The notes: generated from the letters alone by a model not told the origin. A stretch of 46,991 nt of DNA from CAYRAV01 sp964422365 (GCA_964422365.1 CAYRAV010000018.1:1-46991), one strand, 5' to 3'. Positions 1 to 7,393 are shown, counted from the first letter of the stretch. Numbers and translations are program-made.

Positions 1-108
1 TAATCTAAATCTTCACTGTAATCTAAATCTTCACTATAATCTAAATCTTCACTGTAATCTAAATCTTCATCATAATCTAAATCTTCACTATAATCTAAAT
101 CTTCCTCA
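1..108. repeat. 18-bp tandem repeat, six units, in coding sequence
   Basis: Six head-to-tail 18-bp units beginning TAATCTAAATCTTC, at 1, 19, 37, 55, 73 and 91. They are in frame with the minus-strand gene and encode YSEDLD. Only the last four bases vary (ACTG, ACTA, ATCA, CTCA). The array continues beyond the left edge, so its true copy number is unknown. Confidence 0.9.
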
Positions 109-263
109 TTGTCTAAGTTTCCAAATATGTCTTGTATACTATTCTCCTGCCTGTCGTACTTCGTCTTATCTGTAAAACCGTAAACTCTTCCTGTGGGTAC
201 AGCTGTAACGCCCATTACCGCTGCTATTGCAAAAACTATCATTTTCTTTTTTTCTTTTCTCAC
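1..263 (-). CDS. Secreted protein with acidic hexapeptide repeats (N-terminal part, runs off left edge)
   Basis: I read an open frame from a GTG at 263 to the window edge, 87 codons without a stop. The ribosome-binding site is AAGGAGG seven bases upstream, which decides the GTG start over an internal ATG seven codons later. The protein opens with a basic stretch (VRKEKKKM), then a hydrophobic segment (about residues 8-22) typical of a signal peptide. A short linker follows, then from about residue 54 tandem YSEDLD hexapeptides, six by the edge. Most tyrosine codons alternate TAC/TAT while the rest of the unit is nearly invariant, which suggests recent repeat expansion. I do not recognise the family; a cell-surface or calcium-binding repeat protein is possible. 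Confident that it is a gene, not of its function. Confidence 0.72.
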   Translation of the reverse strand, partial: MRKEKKKMIVFAIAAVMGVTAVPTGRVYGFTDKTKYDRQENSIQDIFGNLDNEEDLDYSEDLDYDEDLDYSEDLDYSEDLDYSEDLD

Positions 264-395
264 AATATTCCTCCTTCGTTTCCGTTTTGTATCGCTGCTC
301 AAAACTTTTTAACAGGTAATTACCATATACTTCTAATTTTCTTTTTACTATATTATTCATTATAGATATATTTTTTACACAAGTCAATATTTTCC

Positions 396-744
396 TAAAA
401 TGTGTTTGAAAATTGCTTGTTACAAGATGTGCGTTAAATTCGTGGAGGATTTGTTCCAAATTCATAGGTGCAGCGGGCTACATGGAATGAATTTGGGGCA
501 AATATCCATACATATCGGACGAAGTCCGCCAGCCCGAAAGGGCATGAGTTACGGGATACCCGGATGGGTATACATATCGGACGAAGTCCGCCAGCCCGAA
601 AGGGCATGAGTTACGGGATACCCGGATGGGTATACATATCGGACGAAGTCCGCCAGCCTGAAAGGGCATGAGTTACGGGATACCCGGATGGGTACGCAAA
701 GCGGGGCGTTCAGATTGGGGCAATGAATTTTCAAACACGCTCTA
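396..744. repeat. MITE-like palindromic repeat, longest copy (R1)
   Basis: The right end is TTCAAACACGCTCTA and the left end is an eroded version (TAAAATGTGTTTGAA), so the ends form terminal inverted repeats bordered by TA. Next to the left end is GCTTGTTACAAG, also present in copies R4 and R9. The middle holds three 62-bp tandem units. Apparent short reading frames on both strands are translations of the repeat, not genes. The element sits upstream of the repeat-protein gene. TA borders are what IS630/mariner-type or some IS5-type transposases would leave. No transposase is present in the window. Confidence 0.8.
511..694. repeat. 62-bp tandem unit, three copies, each with three hairpins
   Basis: Units start at 511, 573 and 635 (CATATCGGACGAAGTCCG), a period of 62 bp, nearly identical except one C/T change in the third. 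Each unit contains three perfect small hairpins: CGGAC-GAA-GTCCG, GCCC-GAAA-GGGC (a GNRA tetraloop as RNA) and ATACCC-GGAT-GGGTAT. One unit is present in each of the copies near 12800 and 43600, so unit number varies between copies. Confidence 0.88.
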
Positions 745-836
745 ATACAATAAATATAGTGATTGATAATCTGACCAACTCTCAATGTGCCAATACATTG
801 ATCTTCAAAACAAAAAGTTACTACTCCATTCATACA

Positions 837-868
837 AAAACCTCCCTGTATTGCTGGAGGGAGGTTTT
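837..868 (-). terminator. Rho-independent terminator after amt
   Basis: AAAACCTCCCT and AGGGAGGTTTT form a perfect 11-bp stem around a 10-base loop. On the minus strand it is followed by a T run. It lies about 70 bases after the amt stop. Confidence 0.85.
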
Positions 869-940
869 CATAGATTAATTAAGGGTATTACAAATATATT
901 GACAGGTTTTGGTCAAATATCTAAAACCTATAAAGCAAAT

Positions 941-2185
941 TTATTTAATTTGGAAATCTGCATATGCTGAACTGCCATGTTCATGGATATCTAATCCATC
1001 TTCCTGCTCTTTATCTGTTACACGAAGACCAATTGTTACTTTAAGAATACCAAAGATAATACAAGCCATAACCAAAGTATATGCTCCTACTACAGCAACT
1101 CCTGCTACTTGTTTGAAGAAGAAACTGAAACCGCCGCCATAGAATACTCCAAGTCCAATCTCCGCATTATTAGAGAAAAATCCGGTCAATAACGTTCCCA
1201 ATACTCCACATCCAAGATGAACGCTGGTTGCACCTACAGGATCATCCACTTTTAACACCCTTTCAAAAAACTCTAAGAAGAATACCACTGCAATTCCTGC
1301 AATAATACCAATGATAAATGAGCCCCAGTAAGATACCGTATCACATCCTGCTGTAATTGCCACAAGGCCTGCAAGGGAACCATTAAATGTAATAGATACA
1401 TCAGGTTTTCCATATCTGATCCATGTTGTAATCAATGTCGCTAATGTTGCTGTTGCTGCTGCCAAGTTTGTTGTAATGGCAATATCACCTATAGATGTTG
1501 TTACTGCCTGTGTGGAACCACAGTTAAATCCAAACCAGCAGAACCATAAAATAAATACACCCAAAGCTCCAAGCGGAATGTTATGCCCTGGAATAGCCTG
1601 CGGTTTTCCATTTTTGAATTTTCCCATTCTTGGTCCTACCATTATAGCTCCAATTAATGCACACCAGCCACCAACCGAATGAACTGCTGTTGAACCTGCA
1701 AAATCATGAAAACCAATGTTGCTTAACCAGCCGCCACCCCAGACCCAGTGACCTGTAACCGGATAAATAAGAATACTGATTGCTGCACTAAAAATCAAAT
1801 ATGTAGTAAATTTTGTTCTTTCAGCAACAGCCCCTGATACAATTGTTGCTGCTGTTGCACAGAATACTGTCTGGAAAATCAGGAACACTCCTAGTGGTAA
1901 ACCATTGAACATTCCATTTTCATCTGCCAATGCTTGTGGATTAAAAAAACCACTTATACCTACAAAACCATTAAAATCGTTACCAAACATTAATGCAAAC
2001 CCTACTATAAAAAAGAAAGTAGTTCCTAATGCAAAATCCATCAGATTTTTCATCACAATGTTGTTTGAGTTTTTTGCTCTTGTAAAGCCGGCCTCTACTG
2101 CCGCAAATCCTGCCTGCATAAAAAATACCAGAAATGCAGCTACCATTGTCCATACAATATTTAATAACAGAGTTATATCTTCCAT
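941..2185 (-). CDS. amt: Ammonium transporter, Amt family
   Basis: 414 residues, the usual Amt length, with eleven or so hydrophobic membrane segments. The family's conserved pieces are visible: GHWVWGGGWL, then DFAGSTAVHSVGG with the substrate-site Asp and the first pore His, and later HLGCGVLGTLLTG with the second pore His. It conducts ammonium or ammonia across the cytoplasmic membrane as a trimer, and PII proteins normally block it when nitrogen is plentiful. The start is supported by GGAGG ten bases upstream. It lies downstream of two PII-type genes on the same strand but has its own promoter and a hairpin in its leader. The C-terminal tail (DIHEHGSSAY) is the usual PII contact region. 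Confidence 0.97.
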   Translation of the reverse strand: MEDITLLLNIVWTMVAAFLVFFMQAGFAAVEAGFTRAKNSNNIVMKNLMDFALGTTFFFIVGFALMFGNDFNGFVGISGFFNPQALADENGMFNGLPLGVFLIFQTVFCATAATIVSGAVAERTKFTTYLIFSAAISILIYPVTGHWVWGGGWLSNIGFHDFAGSTAVHSVGGWCALIGAIMVGPRMGKFKNGKPQAIPGHNIPLGALGVFILWFCWFGFNCGSTQAVTTSIGDIAITTNLAAATATLATLITTWIRYGKPDVSITFNGSLAGLVAITAGCDTVSYWGSFIIGIIAGIAVVFFLEFFERVLKVDDPVGATSVHLGCGVLGTLLTGFFSNNAEIGLGVFYGGGFSFFFKQVAGVAVVGAYTLVMACIIFGILKVTIGLRVTDKEQEDGLDIHEHGSSAYADFQIK

Positions 2186-2304
2186 ACTATTGTTCCTCCT
2201 CTAATATTAACCAGTCAAATTTCTTCTCCACTATTTTTTGACAAGATTAATTTCTTTATTTATTCCTTAACTTATGCATTCTGTTTGCCGGCTAAAATGC
2301 AAAT

Positions 2305-2351
2305 AAAAAAGGCATCCCTCAAACTACCATTCGTAGTAGAGAAACGCCTTT
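2305..2351 (-). promoter_or_regulatory. Attenuator-like hairpin in the amt leader
   Basis: On the minus strand AAAGGC-GTTT-CTC pairs with GAG-GGAT-GCCTTT around an inner ACTAC-GAATG-GTAGT hairpin, and a TTTTTT tract follows. It has the form of an intrinsic terminator but lies between a strong promoter and amt, only about 10-15 bases after the expected transcription start. It could instead end the upstream PII transcript. Conditional termination, for example by an ANTAR-type antiterminator known for clostridial nitrogen genes, is inference. Confidence 0.6.
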
Positions 2352-2366
2352 GTTCATCTGTAACCA

Positions 2367-2394
2367 ATTATACATTATTGAAATAAAAAGTCAA
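2367..2394 (-). promoter_or_regulatory. Sigma-A promoter for amt
   Basis: TTGACT, a 16-bp spacer, then a perfect TATAAT on the minus strand, reading towards amt and directly upstream of the leader hairpin. Confidence 0.75.
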
Positions 2395-2509
2395 ACATTA
2401 TTTCACTTTTTTTATCTTTTCATGAAATTTACACAATTTTTTTTAAGATATCACCTAATTTTTATAACTTTTCTATTACATTATTTCCGTTTATAAAGTT
2501 TTTCCGTTT

Positions 2510-2875
2510 TTATTCACCGCTGTTACGTAATGCTTCCTTATCTTCTTCTCCTGTTCTGATTCTAATTACTTTCTGTACATCAGATACAAAAATCTTTCCA
2601 TCACCAATCTCACCTGTATGCAGTACTTTTTTGGCAACTGCGATTACATCATCTACAGGTACTGTGCAAACTACAATCTCTACCTTAATTTTAGGAACAA
2701 GGTATACTGTTTTCTTTACGCCCCGGAAAATTTCCTCCATTCCGCTCTGCACACCACATCCTTCTACTTCTGTAACTGTCATTCCCTTTACACCAATATC
2801 CAGTAATGCTGCTCTTAAGTCCTCAAATTTTTCTCTTCGTGTAATAATTGTAATCTTTTTCATTGTGTCTGCCAT
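2510..2875 (-). CDS. glnB: Nitrogen regulatory protein PII
   Basis: 121 residues. It begins MADTMKKITIITRREKFEDL and carries the C-terminal PII signature HTGEIGDGKIFV, which binds ATP and 2-oxoglutarate. PII senses nitrogen and energy status and binds partners such as Amt. The T-loop reads EIFRGVKKTVYLV where enteric GlnB has EIYRGAEY, so the uridylylation tyrosine is missing. This is common in clostridia and implies control by ligand binding alone. It lies 12 bases after the PII-like gene and upstream of amt, the standard GlnK-Amt arrangement, so GlnK naming would be equally fair. Confidence 0.93.
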   Translation of the reverse strand: MADTMKKITIITRREKFEDLRAALLDIGVKGMTVTEVEGCGVQSGMEEIFRGVKKTVYLVPKIKVEIVVCTVPVDDVIAVAKKVLHTGEIGDGKIFVSDVQKVIRIRTGEEDKEALRNSGE

Positions 2876-2887
2876 AATGCATCCTCC

Positions 2888-3154
2888 TCACATGTCATTC
2901 TTTCCCTCAATATAAAACATACTACGCATAGTATCTATAAGAGTTGAGAGTTGTTCATCAGAAACCAATACCTCGATTCGTACTTTTTGAAGAATTTCTG
3001 TTTCCTCATTAGGTTTTATATCCGAGTTTAATGTACATCCTTTCACCATTGCGGCTTTCATTCCTGAAATACCTGTTTCACGCATGGAAACACGCACCTT
3101 TTCCAGCATTTTCTTACTGGTAATAATGGTCACTTTGTTCATCAATTCTTCCAT
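2888..3154 (-). CDS. Degenerate PII-like protein
   Basis: About 88 residues from the ATG at 3154. GGAAGGGG eight bases upstream supports this start over a longer frame beginning at 3217; an ATG at 3142 is also possible. The N-terminus (NKVTIITSKKMLEKVRVSM) and the GISGMKAAMVKGCTLN segment match the first half of PII. The C-terminal TGxIGDGKIF nucleotide-binding signature is missing and the protein is about 30 residues short. It sits immediately before the intact glnB, so both are probably co-transcribed. It may form mixed trimers or bind another ligand, but this is a guess. The sequence is intact, so it is not an obvious pseudogene. Confidence 0.75.
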   Translation of the reverse strand: MEELMNKVTIITSKKMLEKVRVSMRETGISGMKAAMVKGCTLNSDIKPNEETEILQKVRIEVLVSDEQLSTLIDTMRSMFYIEGKNDM

Positions 3155-3307
3155 ATAAAAGCCCCTTCCAGCCCTCTTTCTTTCATGGTAACACGCACCT
3201 TTTCGTTTGTCAATCATTCCATTTTTTCCTCTTTTATTTTCTTTCTTTTCTTAAGAAAAAACTGAAATTAACTTTTAAAATAAACTTTTCTTTTTTTGCA
3301 TCTTTTC

Positions 3308-4120
3308 TTAATTTCCTTTTTGTGCATTTACACAATAACTGCATCCTATTGTTTTACCAATACAATTTCTACAATCTTTTTTATAACTTTTATCGGTATT
3401 CCTCATCAGAAAATATAAACCTGCCACTGTCTTTTCCGGCATCAGCATGCTGTTCTTCCAATAAGAAATGCCTATTTTCTCTGCAGGCAGTATTTTAAAA
3501 AACTGTCTCAGCTGTTCCAATGGAATCCCTGCGATTCCAGGTGCAAATGTATCACAAATGCAGGCACAATTTGTAATTTCTTTCATATACTCTCTACTAT
3601 ATGCCCTTGCAGCCTCTAAATATGCATTTTCCCAGCCATCTATATAAAAATTTTCTAACAAACTTTTTGTTTCATTGCTGCCGTCATATTCTTTTTGCCA
3701 TCCGGGATATTTCTTATCATTGCTGTATCTGTTTTCTCTCTTTTCACATTCTCCACTATGTTCTTCTCTGGTTTGCCTTTTTTTATCTCTCTTTCCATAT
3801 TTTTCTTTATCATTCCCAATTGTTAAGAAATACACTACAACTTTCTCAATTTCGTAAAACTCTATTTGTTTTCCCGCATATTCTTCCCAACGGATTCGAA
3901 TTTGTTCACCATCTAATCTAACACCCTCTTTAGAAATGCACTCTTTCCCATAAACAGAATATAATAATGATGGTGATATTTTTTCAGCCAATTCACTTCC
4001 TATCTTGCTACATTCCGCATCTATCCTGCCGCACAGATGCTCCATATACTTTACTGCATCACAAAATAACAACTTAGGACTGATTTTTTCTATTTTTCTT
4101 TTTTCATTCACCTTTTGCAC
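3308..4120 (-). CDS. MetH activation-domain-like protein with C-terminal cysteines
   Basis: 270 residues from a GTG at 4120, preceded by AAGGA. The part FAPGIAGIPLEQLRQFFKIL and the following AEKIGISYWKNSMLMPEKTV resemble the AdoMet-binding activation domain of B12-dependent methionine synthase (usual form SPGYGDWPL..., LTES..M.P.KSV). The C-terminus has CRNCIGKTIGCSYC, the cysteine pattern seen in stand-alone proteins of this type. Those proteins reactivate corrinoid enzymes by reductive methylation. No metH lies in the window. The middle (about residues 105-150) is unusually charged and low in complexity. It is upstream of the PII genes on the same strand, but a shared transcript is not proven. 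Confidence 0.68.
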   Translation of the reverse strand: MQKVNEKRKIEKISPKLLFCDAVKYMEHLCGRIDAECSKIGSELAEKISPSLLYSVYGKECISKEGVRLDGEQIRIRWEEYAGKQIEFYEIEKVVVYFLTIGNDKEKYGKRDKKRQTREEHSGECEKRENRYSNDKKYPGWQKEYDGSNETKSLLENFYIDGWENAYLEAARAYSREYMKEITNCACICDTFAPGIAGIPLEQLRQFFKILPAEKIGISYWKNSMLMPEKTVAGLYFLMRNTDKSYKKDCRNCIGKTIGCSYCVNAQKGN

Positions 4121-4411
4121 CAGTTCCTTCTCTCTTCTTCTAAACTATATTTGCAAATTGTCTGTTGCCGGATGCACATCACAATTTGCATATTACTTGT
4201 TTCTAATAGGGGCAATCACTATAATTACAGCTATCTTGTGAAGGATCTCTGCATTAAATTTTTTTATAAATATATCATCAAGCCAAAAGACAACTTTCGC
4301 AGTGAAATGTTGTGCTAAGAAACTATTTACAAAAACCAAAAAGAGAACAAATGCTCTATAATTATCTTCTGCAAAGACATAACATAACCCTCTGAAAATA
4401 TTTCATAATGG
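4121..4411. other. Intergenic stretch, no gene seen
   Basis: AT-rich spacer between the MetH-activation-like gene and the HTH gene. I see no credible reading frame, riboswitch core or RNA gene here. The only structured element is the hairpin at 4412-4466. Confidence 0.5.
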
Positions 4412-4466
4412 AAACAGAGTCAATGAACTGTGATAATCTTACTTCACAAATTCATTGGCTCTGTTT
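4412..4466 (-). terminator. Long hairpin after the HTH gene
   Basis: AAACAGAGTCAATGAA pairs with TTCATTGGCTCTGTTT, a 16-bp stem with one G-T pair. A TGTGA/TCACA inner stem extends it. The T tract is weak on both strands, so it may be a terminator or only a structured element. Confidence 0.5.
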
Positions 4467-4512
4467 CTGCTGTGTCCGGCTCCCCGATTTTACATCCACA
4501 TTCTATTGTTTG

Positions 4513-4530
4513 CTGTTCAAACACGCTCTA
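4513..4530. repeat. Solitary terminus of the dispersed repeat (R2), on a stop codon
   Basis: TTCAAACACGCTCTA ends at 4530. Its final CTA read on the minus strand is the TAG stop of the HTH gene. No partner terminus is visible nearby. Confidence 0.75.
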
Positions 4531-5106
4531 AGGCAAGAAAATCCATCCTAATACCAGACAAACAAGAAACGTTATCAATCCGCTGGCAAGGAACATTAAA
4601 AAACCTTGATATGGTTGTTTCCCTTTTTCTTGCTGCTGTTCAAGTTCGTCTAATCGCTTGCCTTCCATAAATGCCATAATTTCCTTATAGGTATGAATAT
4701 CATTATCCTTTTTTATTTGCTCTGTTTTATACGAAAAGAATATTGTTACTCCAAACAATCCTCCCCACGGGATAAACGCATAAATACCAAACCACGATGC
4801 AAGCGGTACAGCGGAAACAACAGTCACTATCAACAGAATACTAAAAATTGCACCATAATGGTTCAGCTTCTTGATTTCAGTTTTACTGATTTCTTCTTTC
4901 ATAATTCCAACATCTCCTTTTACCAGCTGGTCAAGAGATACGTTGAATAAAGAACTAAGCAGCAACAAGCTATGAATGTCAGGATAATTTTTTCCCGTTT
5001 CCCAATTAGAAATTGTTTGCCTGCTTACATAAACCTTTTCAGCTAACTCTTCTTGAGAAAGTTTCATGCTGTTTCGATATTTTTTTATCTGTGTGCTGAC
5101 TTCCAA
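4528..5106 (-). CDS. XRE-family HTH regulator with C-terminal membrane segments
   Basis: 192 residues from a TTG at 5106. AAGGAGG lies seven bases upstream, and the homologous N-terminus (EVSTQIKKYRNSMKLSQEEL) begins there, so the longer ATG frame from 5163 is unlikely. The helix-turn-helix spans about residues 5-60 (LSQEELAEKVYVSRQTISNW). Three hydrophobic segments follow (about 85-105, 107-125, 165-190), with a charged Glu/Gln stretch between. Such membrane-attached XRE proteins usually control a neighbouring transporter or stress gene, but the target here is unknown. The stop codon is supplied by the repeat terminus at 4513-4530. Confidence 0.85.
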   Translation of the reverse strand: MEVSTQIKKYRNSMKLSQEELAEKVYVSRQTISNWETGKNYPDIHSLLLLSSLFNVSLDQLVKGDVGIMKEEISKTEIKKLNHYGAIFSILLIVTVVSAVPLASWFGIYAFIPWGGLFGVTIFFSYKTEQIKKDNDIHTYKEIMAFMEGKRLDELEQQQEKGKQPYQGFLMFLASGLITFLVCLVLGWIFLP

Positions 5107-5190
5107 TATGTTTCCCTCCTTTTGGATTTGATTTGTACTCTTGAACCACAACAATCTTACCATTTACCAAGTACAAACTCTACCAAAAGT

Positions 5191-5220
5191 ATTTTACTTT
5201 AGCCTAATTTACAATGTCAA
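5191..5220 (-). promoter_or_regulatory. Promoter for the HTH gene
   Basis: TTGACA, an 18-bp spacer and TAAAAT on the minus strand, about 85 bases upstream of the TTG start. Confidence 0.55.
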
Positions 5221-5427
5221 AAATGTTTTACACCGCTTTTTGGCTTCTATTTGGGGCAATTGAACAGAATAAAACAGAATCATCCCTTCCAAAACCAATC
5301 CTTTCTGATATCTACTAATTCTGCCAAACATCTCATTGCCATAAATAGAACAATATATTCCATTTTTATGACAGCCAGAGCCGTTCTTATGCAGGGGTTC
5401 TGTATTATACGGCAAAAGGAATCCCTT
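5221..5427. other. Spacer after leuA, nothing assigned
   Basis: No gene with a plausible start and homology is visible on either strand, and no strong terminator for the leuA operon. A weak AAAAGG-AATC-CCTTTT hairpin overlaps the leuA stop. Confidence 0.4.
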
Positions 5428-7095
5428 TTAATCTCTCAAACGATTAACTGCACTAAATATAGCTCTCACAGATGCTCTTGCAATATTAGAACTGATTCCT
5501 ACTCCATAAGTTACTTTTTTCTTTTCTAAATCCATAACATGAACATATGCTGCTGCCTGTGCATTAGCTCCTCGTCCTAATGCATGCTCCGAGTAATCTA
5601 ATATGTTAATTTTAATGCCTAAATTCTGCTCTAATCCATTTCGCACAGCATCTAACGGGCCATTTCCAAAAGCTGTAAAACTTTTTTCCTGACCATGATC
5701 TGTAAATAAAATCTCAGACTTGGTGCCCTCTGCTTTATTTTCTGTAGAACCTTCCTCCATCTTGCAATTTCTAAAATGTAATGGTTCCTTCCGATCCAGA
5801 TAATTTTTCTTAAATTCCAACATAATCTGATCTGGTGCTACTTCACCCTGTTTTTCAGAAATTTTCTGAATCACATCAGCAAATTCCTTATGCATACCCT
5901 TTGGAAGCTGGAATCCGAAATAAGTATCCATTACAAATGCCACACCGCCTTTTCCTGACTGGCTGTTGATTCTGACAATCGGTTCATATTGCCTTCCTAC
6001 ATCTGCCGGGTCAATTGGAAGATATGGTACTTCCCACCAATCCTGATTTTTTTCCTGCATGGCATGAACACCTTTATTGATGGCATCCTGATGGGAACCT
6101 GAGAATGCTGTAAATACCAATTTTCCTGCATATGGATGCCTGATGTGTACAGGTATCTTATTACACCTTTCATAAACATCAATAATCTCATTTACATTTT
6201 CAATTTCCAGATTTGGATTGATGCCTTGAGAGAACATATTATAAGCAATATTTAAAATATCTACATTTCCGGTTCGTTCTCCATTGCCAAATAATGTTCC
6301 TTCTACTCTGTCGCAGCCTGCTAAAATTGCAAGTTCTGCTGCTGCCACAGCAGTCCCTCTGTCATTGTGCGGATGAATACTTACAATTACTCTTTCCCTG
6401 TCTTTAAAGTTTCTGCACATCCATTCAATCTGGTCTGCATATACATTTGGTGTATTCATTTCTACTGTTGCCGGTAAGTTAATAATTACTTTTTTATCTT
6501 TATCTGCTTCCCATTCATCCATAACTGCTTCACAAATTTCTAATGCAAAGTCTAATTCTGTTCCGGTAAAACTTTCCGGTGAATATTCCAATATTAAGTT
6601 ACCCGGAAAATCTTTCGCATATTTTTTTACCAGTTTTGTTCCTTCCACTGCGATATCAATGATTTCCTGCTTTCCCATGTGAAATACTACATCTCTTTGT
6701 AATGTGGAAGTTGAATTATAAATGTGGACAATCACATTTTTTATTCCTTCAATAGCTTCAAAGGTTTTCTTTATTAAATGTTCCCTGCACTGTACTAAAA
6801 CCTGCACTACCACATCATCCGGAATCAGATTTCTATCTACCAATTGTCTTAAAAAATCATATTCAATTTGAGATGCAGAAGGAAAGCCAATCTCAATTTC
6901 CTTAAAACCTAGCTTTACCAACAAATTGAAAAATTCAATCTTCTCTTCTACTACCATCGGCTCGATTAATGCCTGATTGCCATCCCTTAAGTCCACACTA
7001 CACCAGACAGGTGCTTTCTCAATTTCTTTATTCGGCCACTGACGGTCTGGAAAATCCACAACAGGAACTCTTCTATATCTTTTATAATTTAACAT
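5428..7095 (-). CDS. leuA: 2-isopropylmalate synthase
   Basis: 555 residues. It condenses 2-oxoisovalerate with acetyl-CoA, the first committed step of leucine synthesis. The N-terminus (MLNYKRYRRVPVVDFPDRQW) and length are those of the long LeuA2 type. The catalytic WCSVDLRDGNQAL lies at about 31-43 and the metal-binding HPHNDRG is present. A C-terminal regulatory domain (from about 440) has the RGANAQAAAYVHV stretch typical of leucine feedback sites. The start is the ATG at 7095 behind GGAGG; the frame extends to 7122 only through the repeat. It is last in a six-gene operon, 30 bases after an HPr gene. No T-box or leader is visible directly upstream. Confidence 0.96.
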   Translation of the reverse strand: MLNYKRYRRVPVVDFPDRQWPNKEIEKAPVWCSVDLRDGNQALIEPMVVEEKIEFFNLLVKLGFKEIEIGFPSASQIEYDFLRQLVDRNLIPDDVVVQVLVQCREHLIKKTFEAIEGIKNVIVHIYNSTSTLQRDVVFHMGKQEIIDIAVEGTKLVKKYAKDFPGNLILEYSPESFTGTELDFALEICEAVMDEWEADKDKKVIINLPATVEMNTPNVYADQIEWMCRNFKDRERVIVSIHPHNDRGTAVAAAELAILAGCDRVEGTLFGNGERTGNVDILNIAYNMFSQGINPNLEIENVNEIIDVYERCNKIPVHIRHPYAGKLVFTAFSGSHQDAINKGVHAMQEKNQDWWEVPYLPIDPADVGRQYEPIVRINSQSGKGGVAFVMDTYFGFQLPKGMHKEFADVIQKISEKQGEVAPDQIMLEFKKNYLDRKEPLHFRNCKMEEGSTENKAEGTKSEILFTDHGQEKSFTAFGNGPLDAVRNGLEQNLGIKINILDYSEHALGRGANAQAAAYVHVMDLEKKKVTYGVGISSNIARASVRAIFSAVNRLRD

Positions 7096-7110
7096 GCTAT
7101 ATCCTCCTAA

Positions 7111-7128
7111 ATTTTCAAACACACTCTA
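7111..7128. repeat. Solitary repeat terminus between HPr and leuA (R3), on a stop codon
   Basis: TTTTCAAACACACTCTA ends at 7128, one base different from the main terminus sequence. Its last CTA is the TAG stop of the HPr gene on the minus strand. The leuA ribosome-binding site begins just beyond its inner end. Confidence 0.72.
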
Positions 7129-7392
7129 ATCAAAATTATTTTTTTCAAGCAAAAAGGAAACAATCCTCTCTAGTGCCTCTTCCTCTTTTTCTCCGTCACA
7201 GTAGATTTTCATATTATCTTCATAACGTACACATGCACCTAATACGCTTAACACACTTTTTACATTCGCTGTTTTGTTTTTTACTTGAAAGGTAATGGTA
7301 CATGGATACTCTAATGCAATTTTACATAGTTCACTAGCCGGGCGTAAATGCAAGCCCTTTAAATGATGAAACACAATTTCCTTACTAACCAT
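7126..7392 (-). CDS. HPr-family phosphocarrier protein (Ser46 type)
   Basis: 88 residues, full HPr length. KGLHLRPAS places His15 at the PTS phosphorylation site, and NVKSVLSVLG places a serine exactly at position 46, the HPrK/P target. Both regulatory sites are therefore present, unlike Crh proteins, which lack His15. In the PTS it would take phosphate from enzyme I; Ser46-P would make it a CcpA corepressor. It lies 1 base after cdaR and 30 before leuA, an unusual place for HPr and a hint of a link between carbon status, c-di-AMP and leucine synthesis. A second HPr at 22759-23016 lacks Ser46. The stop codon falls in repeat terminus R3. Confidence 0.88.
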   Translation of the reverse strand: MVSKEIVFHHLKGLHLRPASELCKIALEYPCTITFQVKNKTANVKSVLSVLGACVRYEDNMKIYCDGEKEEEALERIVSFLLEKNNFD

Positions 7393-7393
7393 T

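Noticed and set aside
511..694. CRISPR-like impression from three regular repeats
   Set aside because: The units are contiguous with no unique spacers, and no cas genes are present.
400..833. Overlapping open frames on both strands with repeated HIGRSPPARKGMS- and PSGYPVTHALSGWR-like sequence
   Set aside because: They are translations of the 62-bp repeat in several frames; 62 is not a multiple of three, so the frames shift from unit to unit, and no start site is present.
4121..4260. Possible riboswitch before the MetH-activation-like gene
   Set aside because: I looked for cobalamin and SAM riboswitch cores and found neither conserved box.
5209..5415. Possible 68-residue minus-strand gene downstream of leuA
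   Set aside because: No recognisable domain, low-complexity composition and no convincing ribosome-binding site; it overlaps the promoter of the HTH gene.
7096..7122. N-terminal MFEN... extension of leuA
   Set aside because: The extra codons come from the repeat terminus; GGAGG sits correctly for the ATG at 7095 and the family begins there.
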